Below are positions 34,206 to 45,160 of a stretch of 64,000 bases of DNA, piece after piece. The stretch spans positions 68,707-132,706 of the forward strand of contig LUCM01005800.1 in NCBI GenBank assembly GCA_008360955.1, read 5' to 3'. Both the position numbers and the translations under genes were made by a program. Source of the stretch: Fasciolopsis buskii (Eukaryota > Platyhelminthes > Trematoda > Plagiorchiida > Fasciolidae). Position 1 is the stretch's first letter. Every line of letters starts with the position of its first letter. The notes below the pieces were generated by a model. It saw only the letters and a list, made by a program, of their open reading frames with translations, searched no databases and was not told where the DNA came from.

Positions 34206-36563
34206 GCAGGTTTTGGTGTATCATATTCACGATTCGCTTGAAGACGTTTCTTGCTAACTTACTCTTATTGTCGTGCATTTTATGTACTGTACTCAGACAC
34301 ATTTTCCGGTTGCTTTCGGTAGTACAAAACCGTCGGTAAAATAGCCTGCCAGGTCTTCATTTGTCCGACAATTCTAGTCAGCATGACTTCCTAAATTTTC
34401 ATTCATGCACCAATTGTCACTGCATTGTTTGAACAATTTTATCTTTGCAGCTAGTGCCTGGAAAGCTGTTATTATTATTTATGATAATATTTTCCGGTGC
34501 ATTTAACTGCGTCTATCTTCCCTGGCTTCAGAATAGGCTAAGATTTGTTTTCAATTCAGGCTCTCTTCTCGTGGCCGTTCGAGTCCCAGTTTTCCCATTT
34601 CCACGAAGTTACTTCTTCTGACAACCAGCTCTCGAATATCCCAGCTATAAACCGACACCACTATAAGGAGAGCACACAGGCTCCTTTTATCTTCACGTCA
34701 CATTGCACTCCATTCCGTTCAACCTATGTGCGTTATTCCATTCAGTGATGCCATAAAATCGCTTATGATTTACGACTTCATGTGCTAACCTCTACATTTT
34801 TCAGTGTAAATGGCGGCTTAAGGAGTTTTGTCGTTATTGTACCACCCACCTGTTGGAGCTCTGTGAATCTAAAAGCTGCCGCATATCTCAGAGAATTCCA
34901 GCCCCGGGCGGCATTTTGAAGTAAATTCTAACCGTTATTTTAGTAGGACTAACCTCACATTAGCTTGCAATTGGCCTTTCATTCAAAGTTAATGTCTCCA
35001 ATTTTTTCCCACTTAGACTGCAAAGGACTTGAATCATTTGCGCTGCATAGCTGCAATAGCTTGATTATCTTATTCCAGACCTTACCCATATCATTGGTCT
35101 ATGGTATCCTCGAATGTTAGCAATCCTGGATTGAGTTGTGATCCGAAATGGCCATTATTCATTGATCAATTTGTGGCTACTTCTGGTTCTTGTCACAAAA
35201 AGAACGCTGTCTCCGAATTTCATTATGACCTGGGCATATACACCTATGCCTGCGCATTTAGTATAGATTCATTCATTGTATTTCAGTATGCTGTATTCAT
35301 TCAGTAAAATTTTACTTACCTACCTTCTACGGTCGATGAAATGATCTTCCCAGGTTTGCTTAAGTGCCCGAGGCTATGAAGCAAATGTTCCAATGTTATT
35401 TAGCAACGTTCATCACTAAGGAATATTAATTAACATCTGAAGTGAAGACCTGGTGAAACTTATCCAAAACTTTTAGGCAGATGGAATACCCAAACGAGAA
35501 GACACGAACAGGACATGGTATTCCAAATATTACTTAGCATTTTTCGCCAAGAAAACTTCTGTACCAACTGCATTTCTACCTATGGTAGAGCATTAGCCTG
35601 CGTTCTCATCACTCTACAGCATATTTTGCATTTTCATGACAACAGCCTCTCTATGAAGAGCTAGTATCTATCGGATGCGATACTTTGAAATTCTATGCGC
35701 ACTCCGGTTGTGTTGACGACCAGCAGTGGCTTGACATCTACCCATGATTAATGGGATCGCATTGTCTATTTGACCCAACTTCCTGACTTAACAACAGTTG
35801 GTCTATTTAAGCATTCCCATGCTGCTTAGGAATCTACTTAGCGCTTTTCTATTTGCGGGAGGATTCCCATCTCCACGTATTTTCTTGCACCCAAAATTTT
35901 AAATGTTAATTCAGTTCTTTGTAACCCTGTATTCTAAGGCATTTTTCTCTAAGCAAACAGTGGAAATCGAAAGGAAACTTATGAGCCTAACGAGGTACAC
36001 GTAAAACCCTGACGGGGACAGCAGAAATGGTGAGATCGGGTGATTCCAATTTTCAAGGAAGAATACTGGCAGATTCAGACCGGGACTACTATTCAACACA
36101 GGCCACGAAGATGGGAACAGTCTTATCCGCGGCGCGAAATTAGAGTCAGCAGCAGCCTGTATTCCGCGTTGCATTACAGTCACTGCGATGATCATGGATA
36201 GAATGGCATGAAGGAGAAATGGAAAAAAATCGTGAAATAACAGACTAACCGGTGTTCGCTAGGCAAAAGCACTGGCTGGCTTCATGAAACTCTAAACCTA
36301 AATCCTCCGCCATATATTTTTCCCTTTTTGCATAGTTCCATCATGAAAATTTCCCCTCAATACTATGTCTCATAAGTCATAGTAACTGAAATGTAATGTT
36401 TCTTATTACCTGACGACATAACAAAGTTTTTGTGCTGACACAACGCCAGTGAAAATGTACCGCAATTTCTTCCGGAAACAGTGTCCTCATAATAGCCATT
36501 ACACACTGATTGGTGGAATCATAACCAATGTAACGGATAAAATCTTGATCAGGTGAAAAATGG
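34206..36563. other. No gene recognised
   Basis: ORF1 of LINE-4 would be expected at the low-coordinate end of this stretch but no finger was seen. The rest is AT-rich sequence with short frames. GTTCGAGTCCC at about 34,573 was considered as a tRNA T-arm and rejected. Confidence 0.35.
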
Positions 36564-38900
36564 CTATAGTTCTATGCACAGTTTTGTTCTCGAGCTTTTT
36601 AAACAATGAATCCCAGTTTTCACAAATAGGGTAGCCTGTAAGTCTTCAATAGGCCCCGAGTATTCCATTGGTTTGTACAACATGCCGAACTTTTCAGCAC
36701 AGCAATTGCGCTGTTTCACAACCCCTGACATAAGATTTTCATAGCTGCTGTACGTAATTGATGAGATTGACAGCGGAAACTTACCCATTAGAAATAATAA
36801 GCTGTTTTCTTTTCCCCGATATCATTCGCCATTTTGAAAAATGTCGATTCTTAGTGGGAGGCGGTTTCCGTTTGGCCTCGGCTTGTAGAATGATGGTGCC
36901 AATAACAGTGCGCTCAAGTAGTGGAAGATACCATCTAAGGGGTGCGAAATCAGTTCCTGGTGGTGAAGGCGATCATTCACCGACCAAATTTTAATGCAAC
37001 AGCGGTTGTTGCAGCAAAGGTTGAGATTCGCATACATAGTCGTAATTTCTTGAAGTAATCTCTTATCTAGAAGCAACCCACCGATCAACTCGTGCAGTCT
37101 TATGCAGAATTTGGGACAATCAGATAGTAGATTATATCTGTCTCTAACCATTTTGAATGTTGCCTCTATTCGGCGACTCCCCAACTGTGATGGAGAACAG
37201 TAACAGCTTTACCAGTGGTGAACCCTGCAACGGCTAACACAAAATGAGAGTACAGCGGCTGACATATCATGAACTAAAATACGTAGTAACATTCAAAAGT
37301 CGCATCAGCCAGCTATGCAGAACCAGGTACCGTGAATTCGTTCACATCTATAAGTTTCGAGTTGTAGCCAAAATTCCTTTTCAAAAATACTGATGACGTT
37401 GATTTTGCAATGTAACACTAAATTGGCCACAACTTTTGTGTCGAGTCCATGAAAGGGTGACCACCGACTGGAAGCTGCGCCTCGATGACAACATAAGCGG
37501 GCGCCACGGCGTTCGCCAAAAACTCTCGGCGGATAGTCCTTTAAAATAAAGCGACAATACATTTCATTGAAGAAATTAATGACGATGGTAACACGGGGTG
37601 TCCCAAAGAACATCCTCTGATCAACAAGAAAATCTAACTTCTGCTTGCACAAGCCACGCAACATTAGGATAAATGTTCCCTTGGGCATATTTCCTTTAAT
37701 GCCTATCTATCACGTTACAAATCCTGCTGGAAGCGTTCCCTCTATCAAAGAATCTAATTTCGTTTTTTAAACAGATGAAGCTGAAATAATACACAGAAAC
37801 AGCTTATTTTCATGGGTTTTTATGCCGTCACTGTTTCTTTTATTGAAATCACTCTCAGCTTCAAGATCCATCGATTTATTTATGCTGATAAATGAGGGGT
37901 GTGACAGTTATGGAAAATGGCAAGGTAACCACCAAAATCGACTAATGGTTAACGCTGTTTGCGACAGTTTCCAACAGTACCTGGTTCCACTGAGGGCCTG
38001 TCCTCGGATGTTGCGAACATTTCGTTTACAATTATCTGCCCCCCCATTGCTTTCACGCGCCTCCATTTCGCGGTAGATGAATATCTACGCAGAGGAGCTT
38101 TAATCCATTTCATGACTCCCAATGATGGAAAAAATAGGGGGAAACTCATTCGGGGAAAGTAATTTAGTCATCACTGATTGTAAACACCGATGCTGTGCTC
38201 TAAACCCGACGGTGAATGAAACGACGTGGCTCCATAAATCGACTTTCGAGACTGTACAGCCAGCGCCATAGGAATCTTAATAAATTTAAACTTAAGGATA
38301 GCAACAGTACAGTACAAATTAATTACTGATTATCAAGGTTTCCCACTGAAAATTCCAGGAATTATTGGAAGTCGAAACCTAGAATAAGAATTCCCGTTTG
38401 CTTTCTGAGACCACAATGAAGTAGCTTGTGTTCCTGGAGAAAATAGTGTTATTTAGTTAGATGTAAGTCTCAAATGAACAGTAAAATAATCTTGTAGACA
38501 TGTCTTACGTTTGAGAGGCATTTTAGACCAAATATTTTAGTAGAACCCATCAGAAAAGTAAAGTATTTGAATGTCCCTTTTCTAAACGGAAAGGGGCCAC
38601 TTGAGTGAATACCTGTGCTGCCCAGCTCCTTAATGTTCTTACGGTAGAAATTTGCTTGCGATATCTGAAAAGCGCAACTAACTGTAATAAGACTCATTCT
38701 CTGGTGGCACCGAAATACCAACATACCGTCAAGATTAATTTGGAAAAATTGAACCATTTTACATCAATAAAGCGTGCTCCCTGGAAAACATTACCCTTTT
38801 TCAAAGGTGTATAGCCTACCCACCGTTCGGACACTAAATTCCATGGCATCGTATTGTTTGTCCCCCGTTGTCTGGATGAGGTTATTGCTGCAAGCATTCA
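36564..38900 (-). mobile_element. TRC-4: decayed CACTA/TRC-like transposase
   Basis: Two minus-strand blocks in the correct order. FFQINLDGMLVFRCHQ at about 38,748-38,700 matches the core 'L-x-INIDGLPLFKSS' of TRC-like transposases. At 36,788-36,564, FGMLYKPMEYSGPIEDLQA resembles the later 'YNVH-L-HL-ED-x-YGPLDDFSA' block. The 1.9 kb between has unassigned minus frames (37,184-36,822; 37,688-37,305; 38,149-37,949) that may be the middle of the protein. The second block is a weaker match. Confidence 0.45.
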
Positions 38901-39351
38901 AGTTCTCGTTACTTTTATCTTCGGCATTAGGCGGTCCTTCTACCGCTACTTGGTTGGCGGATCAAGGATTTTCGCCAGTGAAATTTACAGTCATTGCAAC
39001 GACCTCTCAATTTTAATTTTGTGCTAAGAATTTTGTCTATTTAATCGGACGAGGTACGTAAGATTTTGTTTTCCGTCACTTTCCTCGACATGCATGCAAA
39101 TGTATTTTTCATCACACCATGTGGGCTGTTTTGTTGTTTATGCGTCTTAACGCTGGGGTTACATGTGATTGCGTAAATGAACCCGCATGGCATATATCAG
39201 CATCAATAGATGTGCATTTCGTGATGAATTTCATTTCGGATATATATAAACGCATCTCATTTTTTTAATCAAGATGGTATTAAAAGCAGCTAGCTACTGA
39301 CTGATCACTGTCATGGAACATTGAATACAACTGCTCCTTGATTTTCTCATG

Positions 39352-39546
39352 TCATCTTGAGCACAGTACTTGCATTATTGGACGCATCGCCTCACTTATT
39401 CTCGGATTGTTTGTACGATGGCCCCAGGGTAGCCCATACGGCATGCAGAATCTACAGGTTGCAAGCAACACAAAGTTGAAGTTACCAGTTATCAACGCAC
39501 AAACTTTCGTGCCAGAGAAAGCTGTTCTCCCACGGGCACCTTTCAT
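39352..39546 (-). pseudogene. TRC-1 transposase, middle block
   Basis: The minus frame has KGARGRTAFSGTKV and later HRTNNPRISEAMRPI. TRC-type proteins have a C-x-x-C...G-[RK]-T-V-F-x-x-T-x-A-x-x-RTD block followed by H-x-R-T-N-SPL. Spacing fits, residue identity is modest. Confidence 0.4.
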
Positions 39547-40637
39547 TTTCAGCTAACCAAGAACCCATATTGTCATCAAACGAGCCAGGACATTCCTAGT
39601 TCCATCACCGAATGTTGATGCACTTAGGTTTATCAGAAATTTTGCCCTAAAAAATCAATGAAAACTTATTACACGGTCGAAAAATATGGGTTTCCGCAGC
39701 TTTTGGTTTGGATTAGGGAACTGGGACAAAGAGCCCACCGGCAGACATCAACTGTTTGACTGTGGTGTGGATTCTACGTTTCTCTGTCCCAAGGAGAACA
39801 ATTCTACCATTGTTTCCTACAGTTTGTCTTTCGGCGACATTTGCATTGCTTAATATAGTCATAGGTAGAAATTAGAAAACATTGATTACCCCATATCTTC
39901 TGTTCCCAGCCTGCCACTCTCATTTTGGTGGATGGTTTGGATACTGCTTCGCTTATGCTTCGTGCAGTGCTCATGTGACCAGTATGCTGAAAAAATACGG
40001 AGCATTAATGGATAAGAGACAGTTGCAGCCATTTTTCGCTTTATGTGCCCACCAGTGGAGTGAAATGGATGGGTTGCTCACGGTTAGAATATGGCCGCCT
40101 GCTGATGGAAAATTACCAGCAGAGAATGGGGTTGCCTGAGTAAGTTACTGTAGGTAGTGTTTATATAAAAATTTTGAAAGGACACTAATGAGTATAGCGT
40201 GACATATCTCCAATTTCCTTTGTTTCTGGAAGCATAGTTGCTTGTTTTGTGGGTTTTGCTGCGGTATTCTCATCCTACTAGCAGTCAGGAAAAAACTATC
40301 GATCTTCTAGAACAAAATGAAAGATAGGCAAAATGCTTACCGTTTGCGCTTTTCCTCGAAGTCCATGGCGATCGTTGCCACTACAAATGCACAGCTCACT
40401 TATAACTGTTTAAAGTGGTTTTTCGAACTGATAATTATATACTCATACCTAGTGTTTTGTTTATTCTAAGCTTGTGAATTTTCGAGTTTGTCCGCTTGCG
40501 AAGACCATCCGTGATTAAACGTTCAGTGACTGTCATTGGGTCCAGCAGGCCATCCACCCCAGCAAGCTATAAGCGATTGATGACGACCATAGACTGGTCA
40601 TTTAAAAATACAACGATGGAATATATCTGAAACGGAA

Positions 40638-40988
40638 TTAGCAATTCATAATGCGAACCACTATGAATACCTGGCAACGTGGTTGGACTGTGGAAAACAG
40701 TATGGTCCATAAGTGTTGCGATGGGTCATGGAAAAAAATGATACTGTCGATTTGCAGCTGCAGTTTAATGTTATTGCCAGATGCAGTCACGTGTGTTTCT
40801 ATTGCCCGCTGTAACCACAGTTTCTTCACCGTCTGACCTGACGATTCTAGCAGAGTTCTTGGGTGGATAGGTAATTCGCAACGAATTTGCCCAAACATTT
40901 TCAGCAATGTTCTCGCGGTTTCCACCAATAAATGCATCTTCAGCGCTGCTCGACGTGCGACAGAAAATAGGTACATCGCTTGAACCAA
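40638..40988 (-). pseudogene. TRC-1 transposase, core block
   Basis: A 116-codon open minus frame. Key matches are RCELPIHPRTLLESSG (family LP-x-D-x-RTLL-x-TPR) and KLQLQIDSIIFFHDPSQHLW (family L-x-INIDGLPLFKSS-x-x-x-WP-IL). The DG of the family is altered to DS, so the site is probably dead. The frame is otherwise uninterrupted, which makes this the best preserved transposase piece on this strand. Confidence 0.6.
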
Positions 40989-41087
40989 GTTTATTTACAG
41001 TGAAAGTTTAATTCGAAAGCATAACTGAACATTAATGGTTGTGCTAATGCTTTCTGTTCGGAACAAGGTTTGTGTTGAAAGCTAAAA

Positions 41088-41321
41088 TTATGCATAGCCA
41101 CCATCCAAAATATCTAATTTCCCGATGTCGTGTGCAGGATCACTTAACCAGGAATCTTGGGTGCCGCTGTTTGATTCGGAAACACATTCAGTTTCTTCAT
41201 CTATTTCCTTGTCGCTACAATCAGTTGGCGTCACACGCAAAACTGTTTTACCCGTGAAAACTTCCCGAGATATCTGGCACCTCATCTGCACATAACACAG
41301 TTGCTCCCATCTCTGCAGCAT
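41088..41321 (-). pseudogene. TRC-1 acidic N-terminal exon
   Basis: A 77-codon minus frame with REVFTGKTVLRVTPTD, an acidic run DCSDKEIDEETE and QDSWLSDPAHD. Homologous in protein and DNA to 31,800-31,650 in TRC-2. It is not a recognised domain; it sits just upstream of the transposase core and is probably its N-terminus. Confidence 0.5.
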
Positions 41322-42441
41322 GCTTCAGAATCAGGCGACGTTGCAATGTCGCCTGTATGTCGTAAACAACGAGAAGTTTTAGGACGCACCGCCTAGACCT
41401 CTGATCCAATGCTCAGTCTGGTGGTTGCAGTGGATTTACCTCAGCGCGAGCAACTCTCGGCGCTTCCTATCTTCGTCTACACATATTTGTCCTGGGGTGC
41501 CCACACATTAAACACGACCTGGAGCTATTCGTTGATTCATTTCTTACCGTGACATTTTTAGCAAAATTCCAAGACAGCGAGGTACTACATCAAAGTTAGT
41601 ATCGCACATTCTTTAAATGAATACAACGAAAAAGGCAAAAACTCAAGAATGACGTAGTACAGAAAAATAGTTTAGGCAATGATGTCCAGGAAACCATTTT
41701 AAACGTGAGTCTAACAGATAATTTTTTTAAGTGGGTCTCTAACAAATAATTTTTTCATATCTAAGTAAGATCCGCGGATCAGTTAATGTCATTCTCAAAG
41801 AGATTGCATCCAGGTGCTACAGAGTACCGTACGCCATGTAATTAGAAAAGAGATAAAACGATTACGTTTTACGATCAATAAACGCTAAAAGTAATTTGTA
41901 ACCATCAGCTTAGAACAAAACTTACATTTACGTTCAAACAAAAGCTTTCGTTCCAATAACTGTAGTTCTCAAGAAACCTCATAAAACGAGTAAAACTTGT
42001 TCACGTAATTAATAATGAAACCCGCTAATGCATTTAATACCGGAATCATGAAAACCCTACCCAGAACAACGCAACTTACAAGTAGCGAGCAGTCACCAGC
42101 AAGCAGCGAGACCGAGTGAAGCTCCCAATTAGACCTCATTAAAACTGCGTAATGAGAGTGGCTAGAAACTTGGAGGCCTAAAGGACTATTGCTTCGTATA
42201 TTTTATAAACGTTCACGAATTTCGTGAACAAAAATGACCAACTATGGCTTATTTATGTAATTAACAATCCGCGTTTTCTAAAACTAATAACCGCGTTGCT
42301 TAAGATATGAAATCGTTTAACCCAAACAAAAACCGGGAAATGTTCAATTTATGACAAATTTGTCAAAAAAACAATAATATAATGCCACTTTGAAAAGCGC
42401 TCTATAGCGGACTGTTTAGGAGGCGTTATGGTCAAACTGTG

Positions 42442-43240
42442 TTGAGGGGGCACTTTGGGATTGGAGTTGATCGAAATTCTCTATGGCACGTTAAGCACGA
42501 TTACTATTAGTTATTCCGTTCATCTTTCAGTTGGAATGCTCCAATGTAACTTTTTGCTAAACAGGATGTCAAGAGCAAGGAGTACGGTTCTGGATACCAT
42601 GAAAATATAATCCGGGTTGCGCTTCAGGATTATCTTTCCATGCTCAGACCACTGTTGCCTTTGGGGTCGGTATAACCAGGACCATACTGGCGGGCAGCCC
42701 ACCACCTACTGAAGTTTGGTTACCAGTTCGAAGCGAACGTAATTGACAGAACGCAGGACAAGGCTCAATAATCACTCGAGGAATGCCTTATGCTGCCTAC
42801 TAGAAGAGTTAAGTGTGGGCCTAGAATCCTAAGGGTTAATTTGATCACCCAAAACAGGTGTCTAGTTCACTCGAAGGGTTCGGTGAGAAGCAAAATACTC
42901 TGCGTTTCCGTATGTACGAAAAGCTGTATGTTTGCCATCTGTCAAATGGGTTCTGAGGCTGACCTGCAGAATGGAAACTTTAGTTAAATTTTTCCGTAAT
43001 CTCTTTAGAGGAAATATGCTTTAAAGTTCATTTCAATGATTTAGGAGGGCTTTTACCCAATTTTTAACGAATTGACCGAGCGCCTACCTATAGCGGCAAG
43101 GTCTGGCGGAAATCGAATTTGGCAAATAGCGGATCACTGTTTGGCGGGCAACCGATAGGTCTCCTCAAGTCATTTTGGGCCTTAAGCCGATAGGCTACCT
43201 GCTGCACTAAGCCATTTCTCGTGGTGGGTTATCATCGTCA
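42442..43240. other. Spacer between head-to-head TRC elements
   Basis: No domain recognised. Begins just outside the TRC-1 terminus. CACTGTTTGGCGGGCAACC at about 43,126 looks like a TRC terminus facing right and could be the 5' end of a truncated TRC-3. Confidence 0.35.
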
Positions 43241-44373
43241 ATGTTTTGTAAAGTAACATGTTATTATGCTACTCTTACCAAAATTAGAAACTTTTCTTAT
43301 CGGAAAGGGTTAGCAAACATTTTGAACAGCAAATTTAAACTGAATCTCTATATAAACATGTTGCCTCTATTTTGTATAGGCTTAGACTGTCACATTTCCA
43401 CTTATGATGCGATCTTGTTCATTACTGAACAGCAATGCTAAAGCGGTGGCATAATTACAATTGGTTTAAAGTTGAAGTTGCGAGGCCGTAAACTTTAGAA
43501 ATAACAGTAGTGGTTAAAGGTGGTTCGTAAAGTACTGTAGACATGTGACTTTCGGTTGCTTACCTGAATTACACTTTCAGATGCAAATTTTCTGTATTAC
43601 GAACCACCAGGACTATTGGTTGCATCATAAATGACATTATAAGCGATATTGTATAAAATAGAAGCGTTTGAATGCCATACCGTGTGCTGCCTGCGGGCAT
43701 GCAGCACCGTGGGAGCAAAGGGTTCGTCGCTCGCAGTTGGATAATCGGAGTAAGGAAGTTATGGTTCATATTTCACTGTTAGCAGCCACGGCTTTTAGTG
43801 CTTCAGAAAAATGCCGGAAAATGTCTCCTGCAAGTGAACTACATCCGGAAGTTACATCACCGTTACCTAAGCAGAAGTTTCTCGGCAGTTCAGTCACTCC
43901 AACATTTCAATCAGTGTTAACAGTTCCAACGTAAATTTAGTTCGAAGCTTGCAGTTTCCAGAAACATCAACTGGCCGGGAATGTACGTCAATTGTTAAGG
44001 GGTAATTGTGTCATATGTTTTACTGGTTGCTGGTCGCCATCGCCAGTTTACCTCGAGTTCACAGAAATCTGGAGAATCATTGTTGGATTCTATTTCGAAG
44101 GCAGTTGTGCGTTTCCGCTTAACTGGCCTACAATGACGAGGCAATTTCCGAGCTTTGAAAGCCAATTTGCCAAACATTTGTCGTGATCCGAGGACGTTGC
44201 TGCTAACATCAATCACATCTCCCTCAACTTCCTTGAGAAGCTGTGTACATATTTACGTGGAAATTGAAAATGCTGTTAAATAACAACTGGCGTACATGGA
44301 CAGTCTTTTAAGAGAAATGCAACTGTGATTTAATTGTAATGACATACCCGGATTTCACACATCCAACCGGCAG

Positions 44374-44745
44374 TTGTGGCCGTTGCTGGCACGGGTTGTA
44401 AAGCCGTTTGGTTCCCCCGTGGTGACTGTTGGCCACCTGACAAACGTGAGGCCAAAACCACGCAGTGGATGTTCTTTTCGCGAAAGCAAACGTTCGAGAC
44501 TTCAGACTGGTGTGATTCTGTTCTTGACGTTACCGATAAACATGGCTACAACCTTTCCAGTAAATTATATGTCCTTGGTTCTTCTTGAAGTGATCAAAAG
44601 AATGTTTGATGTTTGGTTGCCTGATGCACCAGTGAGGCCTTATCGTCTAAGCCCATCGTCTGTTGACATATTTGCGCGGCGCATCACTTCTTTCAGCTGC
44701 ATAACACCTGTGACTTTCAGTAGCTTTATCGTTTTTTGTATATAG
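44374..44745 (+). pseudogene. TRC-3 transposase, middle block
   Basis: A 123-codon plus frame. The region from the middle to the end carries MATTFPVNYMSLVLLEVIK, RMFDVWLPDAPVRPYRL, then SVDIFARRITSFSCITP. In the family this is DYMHLV-x-LGV-K followed by W and a helical stretch with 'S-R-L ... P-x-EF-RRPR'. The H of YMHLV is S here. Confidence 0.6.
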
Positions 44746-44907
44746 GGCCTGCGTCTTCGGGGTTTGTTGCCGGGTGACGCTTATAAACACTTTGTTACTT
44801 TTGATCTTCATTTTTATCTTGTATAAAACTTAATTTTTTGTCGCCTCTTTCATAAACACTTTTGTACAAACTTTTTCAGTTCCTCATAGTATGGTTTATA
44901 ATCTGGA

Positions 44908-45160
44908 ATGTTTGACGCACCTTCCCCGGACGTGCTGCATCATGGTCCGCTGGATGCACCGTCTTGCTTCCCGTATGGAAGCATGATGCGCTCTCTTAAG
45001 CACGGCACTGAAGGTTCACGTAATCCAGCGAAACAGTTACATTGTAGGCTTTGCAGGTCAGTCGCTACTGAGTGCCTGCCAGCGACAACCACGATAGACG
45101 ACGGCGGTAGCCCAATGACCTGTTTTTGTGGATGCCAAAATTCGTCCTGCATTAGATAGG
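44908..45160 (+). pseudogene. TRC-3 transposase, C-terminal block
   Basis: The plus frame has VLHHGPLDAPSCFPYGSMM, RSLKHGTEGSRNPAKQLHCR and then cysteine-rich sequence. A shifted frame just upstream holds HSMVYNLECLTHLP, the family's VYNVH-L-HL-ED block. The long minus frame at 45,347-44,940 (135 codons) overlaps it and is treated as antisense. Confidence 0.6.

Larger units (their letters stand above)
39350..42441 (-). mobile_element. TRC-1: CACTA/TRC-like DNA transposon
   Basis: The minus strand from the 5' terminus (CACAGTTTGACCATAACGCC, 42,441) runs through about 1.1 kb of non-coding or unreadable sequence shared with TRC-2 to the acidic N-terminal exon (41,321-41,088), the transposase core (40,988-40,638) and a later block (39,546-39,352). 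Superfamily assignment rests on motifs recalled from CACTA/EnSpm TRC-type transposases and should be checked. It is broken, and the 3' terminus was not located. Confidence 0.6.
43241..45160 (+). mobile_element. TRC-3: CACTA/TRC-like transposase relic
   Basis: Plus-strand blocks in family order: KGLANILNSKFKLNLYINML and PLFCIGLDC (43,300-43,390; family L-x-INIDGLPLFKS), MATTFPVNYMSLVLLEV then IKRMFDVWL (44,545-44,640; family DMV-x-DFPLDYMHLVCLGVMKRL), GLRLRGLLPGDAYKHFVTF (about 44,750) and HHGPLDAPSCFPYGSMM with SLKHGTEGSRNPAKQL (44,940-45,040; family YGPLD-FSAFPFENYL-x-LK). This is the clearest transposase of the three. Opposite strand and divergent direction to TRC-1. Confidence 0.65.

Noticed and set aside
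34565..34600. GTTCGAGTCCC as a tRNA T-arm
   Set aside because: The flanking bases do not form a T stem, and no A box or acceptor stem fits.
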